In this document: in pieces, positions 51,057 to 60,000 of the stretch
Layout of the letters: the number at the start of each line of letters is the position of its first letter
Numbering within the stretch: the first letter of the stretch is position 1
From: Tubulanus polymorphus
Taxonomy: Eukaryota > Nemertea > Palaeonemertea > Tubulaniformes > Tubulanidae
DNA length: 60,000 bases
Assembly (NCBI RefSeq): GCF_964204645.1
Contig: NC_134030.1
Location: forward strand, 9,114,278 to 9,174,277
Reading direction: 5' to 3'
Made by a program: the position numbers and the translations under genes
Notes under the pieces: generated by a model
Told to the model about the DNA's origin: nothing
Databases searched by the model: none
The model's input: only the letters and a program-made list of their open reading frames with translations

Positions 51057-51400
51057 TTCTAGAAATCGAAATACAGATGTAGTTGTGTAATCGACGGTCG
51101 AGTTAACAGATTTTTACTTTTTTCTGTTTGAATCGAAGGAAATTTCGTTTCATGTCAACGTTGTAGATACTGTCAAAAGACAATGTTACTGGTGCGCACT
51201 AGGTAGATAGATCACTGCTGGTCTCAAGGCTACTAAATCTGAAACCTTCATAGCTGCAATTTAATATTGTAATAGAAGCAACCCTATATATTCAAATAAA
51301 ATTGGTACGATAAAAATAGTGCCACGTTGCCTTCACCTGATACATAATCATCGAACCTAAATTGACTGTAACGATTAAGAGAAGCGGCAGTGGAATGACG

Positions 51401-51610
51401 CGTACCCACCGGGAATCGAACCCGGGTAGAAAGCAGGTGTGCTAACCAGTAGACCAATAGAACTAGTAGTCCACTTACTAAGTCGTATAAAAAACGTATT
51501 GCTTTCGTTCTGGCAGTGATGGTGGGTTTGTAAAGGGACACAAATCAAATAAAATCAAAAATTAACCACATGAATGAGAACAGGGATAATTGCCTATTTC
51601 ATGATCATAG
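51401..51610 (-). repeat. tRNA-derived SINE-like element
   Basis: On the minus strand TTGGTCTACTGGTTAGCACA (A-box region) is followed by CCCGGGTTCGATTCCCGG (T-arm/B box). This is like tRNA-Glu but lacks the 3' side of the anticodon stem, so it is not a functional tRNA. The adjoining sequence to about 51,606 shares blocks with 43,345-43,440. Confidence 0.55.
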
Positions 51611-51729
51611 ATCTTATCCTTTGAAATCAAAACTAAAAAATGTAATAAACGATTGCAAGGAATAATGAAGCCAAAACCTATGGGTTTTCATTCATCATAA
51701 GTTTAAAAACCCACCATTGTGCAAAGTTG

Positions 51730-51865
51730 AAACAATGAATCAAAAATTAAAATCAAAAGGCACGTCGTTTCAAACTCTCATTAGAGATCATCGTCAGTTG
51801 AAGCTGACATCTGACGATGATCTCTAGTGAGATTTCCAAGCGTCGTGTGTGTTGATTTTAATTTC
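51730..51865. repeat. Foldback with CTGACGATGATCTC motif
   Basis: About 60-bp arms: AATTAAAATCAAAAGGCACG through AGAGATCATCGTCAG, with the inverted complement after a 13-bp loop. The second arm contains CTGACGATGATCTCTAGTGA, related to 58,201. Confidence 0.7.
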
Positions 51866-52384
51866 TGATTCATTTTCATTCGGTCGTCGTAGAACTCTAT
51901 CGAGATTTTCCAGCATCGAAAAACGACTACCGAACGACGACGGTTGCCCCTTTAACGGTGCGGCATATAGCCAAGAGATGAACGGGCGATATATTGCGGC
52001 GTTCGGTGTCACACATCAAACGAAAGGCGTTGATGTAATCACCGCGCGCTAGTCTGAACACGGCAATAACACGAGACACGTCGTGTACGTGATAGCCCGA
52101 TGACATGTTGACGTATCCGGTGAGCGTTATGAAAAAAATCACTAAAAGGTTACATTTAGAAATTAATTTAACGCCGATATCTAAGATCAGCGAGAAAAAA
52201 ACCGGCCATTTCCTGGTGTTGATTCGCTCGCGAAGAAATGCGAAATCTTTGTCATTGTCACTTGATCACATAGAAAGGAAGAGTGGTGTACATAATATAT
52301 ACTCCTCTCGATAATTTCATAACTGGCGATAAACGATAGTGTGGTTACCTAATCGTTTACGTCAAAATGCTTACGTAACTCCTG

Positions 52385-52570
52385 GGCCCAGTTCCACAGT
52401 CGTGACTTAATGCTCTATTCATGGTCAAAAATTGTGTATTCAGAATAAATGAGTTTCCCTTTCTTGTATATCCTCAATCATGATACATAAATCTTAAGGC
52501 TGGTCTATAGAACTGAGTTGGTCTAAGGCCGGTTTTAAGTCTAAGTCATGGCAGTTCAACTGGCTCCTGT
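52385..52570. repeat. GGCCGGTTCC-AGTC family repeat, third copy
   Basis: Starts GGGCCCAGTTCCACAGTCGT and ends with GGTCTAAGGCCGGTTTTAAG and CAACTGGCTCC. The two ends are inverted versions of GGCCAGTTCCA..AGTC. Confidence 0.55.
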
Positions 52571-52742
52571 GCGAGGAGCCTGTATTAGATAACTCTCTGC
52601 TATATTGTGCTTGTCGATTTTACGATCAAAAATAACTAGACAAATTCTGGAATTTGTGTATGTACAAATGTATAGTCAATGAGTTCAAAATGAAGCCGTT
52701 ATACTCATCCAAATAAAGAACTTTTTCCGAAGGATCGGAACG

Positions 52743-52782
52743 GGCGGACGGACGGATGGATGGATGGATGGATGGAAGGAAA
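52743..52782. repeat. (GGAC/GGAT)n microsatellite
   Basis: GGACGGACGGATGGATGGAT and onwards, about ten units. Confidence 0.85.
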
Positions 52783-52789
52783 GAATAAG

Positions 52790-54880
52790 CAGAAACGTTA
52801 CATTTACAACTATTTTATCATTATGATGTTATACATATTGAATTTGTTCGTTTACTTAGACCTTCGTTATATCAACGGGAACCACTCATAGGGTTATATC
52901 TGAGCATCACATTTTCAAAATGTATGCATATTACATGTACATTATATCTTCTGTACTACGTACGAGTCATTGATGAAAGTCAAAGCGTTTCTTATCTTAC
53001 TCAATGCGCGCAGACGCTATATTAGCCGTTGAATATTATTACTAAGATATTTCAAATACGGCGGCTTTTAAGCAGCGCGTTTCCTGTTTACGAATCGTGG
53101 CCGGAAAAAGCCATCGCACTTCATACACTCGACATCAAACAAGGAGTAAATGGAAGGAAATAATAATTCATCAATATCTGAGTGTAGAGGTGTATATCCT
53201 ATGCGCTGCATTATTCAGTTTCGTACGTGACTTGTGAAAATTCATCATCAAAATAAACGACGAATATGAAATATTCAGAGTTTACCAATTATTAAAAGTC
53301 TAGTCGACCCCGTGGACGGATTGGAGTGGTCAGCTCGCCTTACTAGGTGATCAGATGGGACGTGTATCCAGCCGCGCGTAACTGGATTATTTTTTTTTCG
53401 CCGAGACTTCGTGATTGGCTTTCGCCCGACGCGTGTGCAAAGACTCGCAACATTTTTTTTACATACCCTTTACGCGGCCACGGCGAAAATCTGTACCTAA
53501 AACAACATTATATCGCGACCATTCGTTCGCTTTATGAAACAGAAGTAAAATAGGATGAATTCACCTAACTTAAATAACAAATGAACATTCAAATGAGATA
53601 CTACGAGTACATTGCTAAAGTTAAAATGACGATGCTAAGATTCCGGGATTGGATAAACAGTTAGTTACCAGAAAACCCGTTATCGCTGCTTTGCGGCTAT
53701 ATTCAATATCAGAGATTTCATTCATTGAGAAATACAACTATAAATTCAAGAGAGTCAAACTGATAACAAAAATGAAACATATCATATATTATGAGATTCC
53801 ACTTCGGCCACCACCGGGTTAGACTAATGGATATCTATGGTGACGTCATTTATATTCAAATTTAAGTTTGTGACACATCATTAATTCTTTTGAATATAAT
53901 CAAATCTTGAACGGACTGAACAAATTCTAAAAGAAAACCTTCACTTGGAACTTTACCATAAACAATATATCAAAACGTTGAAGACGTTTACATATTTATA
54001 ACAACCAACTTTGGCTCATCATTAGACGTATACATGGCTAATAGCGAATACCTTTGTCAACATTACGAGCATGTGAAGCAAAAACGAGAAATAAAACTCG
54101 GAAACAGCCTTTGAAAATGTTGGAGAAGAACGAAGATTTTTTAGAAGTAGATTTGATACGTTCTTCACGTAGCAGGTAGGAGTAAATTGAATTGAAATAT
54201 GTGCATTTCAGCTCTGTTGTTCTTTGCTCGGAACGGAAAAGAATACGTTCGATCAATAATATAGCTTTTGGCTGATCGGTGACTACAGAAATGTATGAAC
54301 TCCCACGTACACACATCTAGGAATAATCAGACTGAGTCTGAGTCAGTCTGTTACTTTGGGTTCAGTCTGTTATTCCTTGGAGTAATCAGTCTGATTACTC
54401 CGAGGTTACTCCAAGCACGAATATACACTCGCATGCAAAATCAATTGCCAAGGTCGACGCATCGTTTTGACCTGTGAAAATTGTTTCCCCAATTCTCCGG
54501 AAAAGTCGTCGATAGATCGCTTTAATACAATTGTCTGGCAAACTAATGGCGCCGCAAACTGTCTGTCAGACGGAACTGTAAGACGGATCTAGCGTGAGTT
54601 ATATTACCATTATCGTCATTATTCAGCGGACTGTACGTCAAATTATCGGTTCGTAGTTAGCATGAATTTCGCATAAATCACACAAATCTGTCGCCGGAAT
54701 CTCGATTGTTGTTTTTAGACGTGCACCAATTGTTTTTCGGCCATATCGAATCGGTTGCCTTCCCGCCTGAGTTCCGCTGACCCAAAGTAAACGGATGATA
54801 ATATGGTAAATATATCATTCAATACAATATGATCATATTTTTGAAAAGATTTATTTTCTTATAACCCACGTTACTGGGCG
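52790..54880. other. No supported gene
   Basis: Holds a possible tRNA-derived fragment (GGATTGGAGTGGTCAGCTCG near 53,318) and a local hairpin (GGAGTAATCAGTCTGATTAC, about 54,378). Nothing else recognised. Confidence 0.4.
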
Positions 54881-54885
54881 ATGAG

Positions 54886-54975
54886 AGGGATTCGAACCTG
54901 GTGGCATCGCTACATTCGGCCGCGGCACGAAACCTTGGCGTGCCATCAGGTTCGAATCCCTCCCTGCCAGGGAAG
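54886..54975. mobile_element. tRNA-like foldback element, copy 5, internal deletion
   Basis: GGGATTCGAACCTGGTGGCA, the CGCGGCACGAAACC block and then CCATCAGGTTCGAATCCC: the two terminal arms joined with the whole middle missing. Shows the arms behaving as a unit. Confidence 0.65.
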
Positions 54976-54999
54976 GATATGATCCCGAAAGCGTTCGTG

Positions 55000-57990
55000 T
55001 CAACAAACTGTAATTTCCCATTAGAAAATGAGGTTATTATTGTTATCGCGAGCTAGCATTGGCATTGAGAGCTGATTACGAACCTAAAAAAATCTACAAA
55101 GCTCCGACAGACAATCTAAGAAACGATAGGCATACTATAACAAAAAAATGTACTCCGTATGCGATACGAGAAGATGCCTGTCTGTGCCTCTAGTCAAATT
55201 ATTATCGCGATCACGTCGATTTTAATAGGAAATTGTCTAACTACGGAAACTGACTTGATTTTTCGCCTGTTGCCGTAAGTCGTCACGTATAGCAGCTCAT
55301 TAGCGAGTAAAATTCGCAAATTCAACCCGGCAGGCACAATAAATAGCATCGTTGATTCAACACAACAATAACAATGACATCATTTTCGCAAACGAAAACG
55401 GAAAACACGGCTACCACTTCGTAGATCTAACGAATTTTCCGAAAATTTAAAGTAAAACCTATTTTTCGTAGACCATTACACAATACATACAATGTAATGA
55501 ATAATCAATATATTTCTTCATTGCGTAAGATGGTATGGTTATGAGTGATCCAGGGCCAGCCAATAAGCTGGCACTGAAACCCTGTGTATATTGAATGCTG
55601 CAGCAATAAGTAGAAATAGTAATACTAATAATGATAACAATACTATGATAATAATAATGATAATAATATTAATAATGATAATCCTAATCATGATAATGAT
55701 AATGTGATTTAATGACAATAATGAAAAGAAATCACTCGTAGATATTTTGATGTGTTTGATTCGAATCCTGACGCTCAAAACTCTATAACCGCATCGTTGT
55801 TGGACTTCCTGTTAGACAATGGCACCGGACACCAGCGACTGATTGATTTAAATATAGCCTGTTCCGCGTCGTTTTCCGTCCGACAACAAACATGGCGGCG
55901 TCCATTTAAACGCCGGAAATAGTCGTCAATAGCTGACCAACGTCGGAAAATGCGCCCCCGCCATAACGTCTATAGATCGAGAAGACGAGTCAGATTACAT
56001 TGATTAAAATACGTCCATCGAAGTGCTGTGGATATATTATATTCACGTGGAATTTTCCACTTCCATTTATTCAAACACTACATGTATATGTATACTCAGA
56101 CACTACAGAGTATTTAGCTTTTCGCTACTTAATTCATTACGGTTTTTCTATCAATCGATCACTTTTGTTAATGTTATTTCTACAAACAAATTAAGGCGGG
56201 CGCGACGTACACTAAACTAAATAACCTTGAAAAAAAAATAATCCGACGATTTTGATATCATTCAATGAACCGTATTTTGAAAAAGATATTTTTCCCTTCA
56301 TAATCGATCGAATGAAAAAACAATTATTTTTGATTGAAAAATTCGTGCTATCTGCTTTCTATCTGCTGTAGTTATCAGTTGTGTATTTACAAAATGGTTA
56401 AATATTGCGTGCAGTGAACAAGAAAGCATTAGAGCCTTTTTGTGTGTGCTTGTGTTTGTTGGTTTTATGCGTAAAAATTGATGTCTTTTCGAAGCTTAAA
56501 GGTTTGTTCATTAATAGCCTAATAAATCAGAATTATGTCACGTGGGGGAAAATACAGACGTTTCCGGCATTAAAACGAAACGACGCGAACGCTCTATGCA
56601 TAGAGCCCACACCGGCAAAGTTTATAATTTACGTTTTTCAAGTATCTTAATTTGTGATTAAGGATTGTAAAATCCGGCCGCACGCGAAAAACTACTATTC
56701 GGTTTTTCATTCTCGTCCGCCCGATTGAGTCGCATTTTAAAAGGCCGCTTTTTACGCCACGGCTAAGTTCGCCGCAATGGAGATGATCGATGACACAGTG
56801 AACCTTATCGAGGGGCGCCGTCATTAATATTTCAAGTCAAGAACGGACAGCCGAGACAAAATTTGATATCGTAGTTTTCATCATCATTCAACATTCAACG
56901 TTGATGTCGAATGCGGGATATTTGTAATGCCTGAAACCAGTTTCATTTTAAAATTTAACCCTTCAATCAATTCAATTTCTTCATTAATTAATTAAGAGTT
57001 TGTTCGGGTTGCAACGAAAATTCTGGCGCTAGGCCAATATTACGCGCAGTTCATTCGTGTTGACTGGTGAAGCTACTGCGAATTAAGATCAGTCCATTCG
57101 TATTGCGAAGACTTGGATGCAAAAAGCTAGAGACGAACTCGATCGAAAAGACCGATTCTGATTTAAGTGGACACTTTTGTTTCTATGCGCTATTCGGTAT
57201 ATAGTTACGCACGTATATACACATCTTCATCCGAATGACACGAACGCACTTTATAGAAAACGCCGAATATCGAGGAACTGAAATCGATACTGTTGAAATC
57301 TGATTGGAGTTAACGTACTGGCAAATTCTGCCGGAGGATTCGGCACAATAATGGAATCGACATCGAGCCGCCCGCCTGCCGCTTGAATTGATGGTTAAGG
57401 ATAAATGCGAACAATAACGACGAAATGTCGATGGTCGCCGGTTCAGTGCTGATGGTAACTTTTGAACCTGTTCGGATCAAGTTTCGCGCCGAGCTGTAGC
57501 GAACGATGAAACTTTATTACGTATGACGTCAGCGGATGTGATAAGCTTGTGCTATTTGTGAACATATATATGTTATTCGTTTTGGCGCAGCGCGATGCGA
57601 GTATGTTCTTCTTGGGACATTGCGAATTTGCGATACGACGATAACCGCTACCCCTTGAGTCCCTGGTACGCGGAAAATTAAGTTTTAACCGGTTCAAAGA
57701 TAGTTAATCGAATCATCGGCTTTCTCGGTCCTCTATAACCGCATCGGCACAGTCGGCGTCTGTTGGAAATCTGGATGACTGCGAAAACGTTGATTTTAAC
57801 TCGCGAAATACGTTCTCTTCGAAGCTGCATATAAACTAGAGCAAATTCATCTGAATAATTAAATTCATTTATCTAATCAGATTTGCCGACGCCTCTAAAA
57901 TTGTAATGATACTGATTTGCAATTCTGTATTGATATTAGCAAAACGTTCAACAGGACAAAGTACAATATTGTATACGGTTTGCATAGTGT
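55000..57990. other. No supported gene
   Basis: Contains an AAT/ATG triplet microsatellite (about 55,615-55,712) and an AACATGGCGGCGTCC sequence at about 55,887 that matches a YY1-type site. The only open frames are short and anonymous. Confidence 0.4.
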
Positions 57991-58019
57991 GTTCATTTCG
58001 TATAAAAAAAATTAACTAA

Positions 58020-58260
58020 GGTCCAATCCCATAAGGGGCGTTCCATAATAGACATCCACGCTGTAGGGGGATGGGGGATTAGATTTTTTGGACTTTTGTG
58101 GACAAGGGGGAGGGGGTTCCTCCGATTGATAACGAAATTTATTTAAGAAAGAATTCAATTCGAAATACACGACGTTCCGAACTCTCACCCTCCAAAACAC
58201 CTGAAGATGATCTCTTATGAGAATTCGAAATGTCGTGCTAAAAGAATTAGTTTTTAATAT
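58020..58260. repeat. Repeat with GGGGCGTTCCATAATAGAC and CTGAAGATGATCTC motifs
   Basis: G-rich left part (AAGGGGCGTTCCATAATAGA, GGGGGATGGGGGATT), then at 58,201 CTGAAGATGATCTC, a short hairpin and TTCGAAATGTCG. Two repeat types may be joined here. Confidence 0.45.
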
Positions 58261-59302
58261 TTCAAATTCTATAAATAGTGGGTTTTAAACTTTACAATCT
58301 GATCTCCACGTTACATAGTGTGGCTATTCTACCGCGATTATGGAGTCTTATATATGTTCATTTCCAGCTGTTCGACTCTTGCAGAAATATATAGAATGTG
58401 AATTTTCATTTAATGTGACATAAACACAAGTAATTTTCTTCACGTAATTTTCTTTTTTGTTAGGTTTGGCGTATATATGTAGATATAACGCTGCGCTGTA
58501 TAATTAATGACGTCATTTTCGATTTGGCCGATAGACACTGCCAGTCGATATCCTGTTTTATTGACGGGTAGTGATCCACGTCTTAAAGGGCTAAATAAGA
58601 GAGGCATTTGATTTTGAATCGGGAAATTACATTTCATTTAGTTTCGCGCATCGCGAAATACGCAGACACCAGAATGCAACAAGTTTCTTTTCACCGAGCA
58701 CAAAAACCGAATACTAGATTTTCGTCGGTAAACAGGCGCCCTGATTGTCGACGGTATACAATTTGATTTATTACACTAATCCCGCAAATAGGTTTTCGTC
58801 GTCAAATAAACATTTTTCTCGGCCAATTCCGCGTCTTATCTATCATCTGAATCGGTTAGTTTTTCCAAGACGGTCGACTTGTTTTTTTCCCGATCATACA
58901 CCGACGGTAAATGGCCATGCGGCTACGTTTTGTCGGCGATCGATCATCAGCGCGCGGTAATCACATCATGATGGCCACAACTGACGCGAATTAAATATCA
59001 ATCTGGGATTTATTTTCGTACAAATGCGATGAGGTGTCTACCCCAATAAAATCACCGTTCATTTTGCCTAGCAGTCGCCGATTCGACGGTAACGACCCGA
59101 GCGACGCCCGGTGCTTGCGCCAACTAAATTGATAAACAGCGGCGAAGATAACCGAAACGGTGTTCGATAACACCTCGAGGCTACTAGCACAAAATATTTA
59201 TGTAATTTATATATACGTCTTCCTCAAACCGTGTTTAACCGTATTCGTTCTGATGTATGAGCGAACTCGATTCTTCACCATTGATAAAAAACTATATTCG
59301 AC

Positions 59303-59708
59303 GATTGTGACGATAAAATAACGAGAATCCCACATGATAATGAAAGACAAAGTCCGAAAATATTTTCTAGAGCCAGAGTTTATTCGACGTTTCGACTATA
59401 ATACTAATAGTCATCGCCAGGAATACTGACGGTAGAGTACCGGGTATTCTTGAAGATGACTATTAGAATATAGTCGAAAAGTCGAATAAACTACTAGCTC
59501 TAGGAAACATTTTCGGACTTTGTCTTTCATTATCATTGTGGAATTCTCGTTATTGAACTCGATTCTTGTTTCAGTATTTCTGAAGATGACTATTAGAATA
59601 TAGTCGAAACGTCGAATGAACTGTACTCAAGGAAACATAGTTTTGTACTTCAAGTAAAATACTTTTTTTTCGTTATTATCGTGGGATTCTCCATAGATAA
59701 TCGTCACA
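59303..59708. mobile_element. CTGAAGA/CGAAA foldback family, copy 3, compound
   Basis: Inner foldback about 59,319-59,553 with ~110-bp arms (AACGAGAATCCCACATG, AGACAAAGTCCGAAAAT, GTTTATTCGACGTTTCGAC and inverted). It is followed by a second half-copy (59,575-59,692) with CTGAAGA at 59,580 and CGAAACGTCGAATGAAC. GATTGTGACGAT at the far left is inverted as ATCGTCACAAC at the far right. Confidence 0.7.
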
Positions 59709-60000
59709 ACGCGCATATAGTGTTTCTTCAATGGTTATCTAGTTTTTCTTACGTAAACCATGGTCACCTAACAGTATACGACATATTGTAACAGATCAGA
59801 CGCAATCTCACCACGACATTTTCGCGGCCGAAGCCAATGAAGAAATGAACATTAATTTACGCCACTATTTTGCGGAAGTTATTTCACGGGACTTCTTCCT
59901 TTCTTCTCGGTAAATCAATCACCACGCGTTCATTCTGGCATTTACTGAGGTCGTTTACTAGTATGTACTTACACACGTATATAGTTATATTATTTCCCCC

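Noticed and set aside
51401-51471. Functional tRNA gene
   Set aside because: Good A and B boxes, but the anticodon stem is incomplete and there is no matching acceptor stem; fits a SINE head.
51927-52142. Minus-strand 71-codon frame in CG-richer sequence
   Set aside because: No family recognised, no ATG at its start and only weak splice bounds; the opposite strand is equally open.

Overview
The window is nuclear DNA from an invertebrate animal, AT-rich and repeat-rich, with small exons separated by introns. Two things point to a lophotrochozoan (mollusc, brachiopod, annelid or relative): a neuropeptide precursor that mixes short LRY-amide, LFRY-amide and MRF-amide peptides, and abundant foldback/MITE elements and microsatellites. 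The exact phylum cannot be fixed from the sequence.

Left end (1-7.2 kb, + strand): the last 14 exons of an RFX4-type transcription factor. The window opens just before the exon that finishes the DNA-binding domain. It then carries the whole dimerisation/extended region and the low-complexity C-terminal tail, to a stop at 6971 and a poly(A) signal at 7210. All 14 exons join in phase and give about 612 residues. Convergent to it (7.3-8.5 kb, - strand) is a single-coding-exon rhodopsin-type GPCR with an enlarged first extracellular loop.

Middle (11.4-36.7 kb, - strand): a 3'-terminal exon at 11.4-11.7 kb encodes at least seven short amidated RYamide/RFamide peptides but has no signal peptide of its own. 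It begins in phase 1. At 36.3 kb on the same strand lies a clean signal-peptide exon with a consensus donor that ends in phase 1, downstream of a TATA box. I propose that these two exons form one gene with an intron of about 24.5 kb, which would hold most of the repeats in this part of the window. A second signal-peptide-like ORF sits inside that interval at 30.3 kb.

Right part (36.7-60 kb): no gene could be supported. It holds a 544-bp pure AT tract, a Tc1/mariner-type MITE, a decayed LINE, a ~480-bp-arm inverted repeat, and several nested foldback elements.

The most distinctive non-genic material is a set of palindromic element families that I cannot name. One is about 330 bp, has a tRNA-like B-box/T-arm sequence in each arm and is flanked by 9-bp target-site duplications; one copy carries a second, 179-bp element nested in it. 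Another set shares a CTGAAGA-hairpin-CGAAA motif resembling an imperfect hammerhead core. There is also a perfect 130-bp palindrome with an AT core. All calls are made by eye from translation, splice signals and knowledge of the families; no database search was run.
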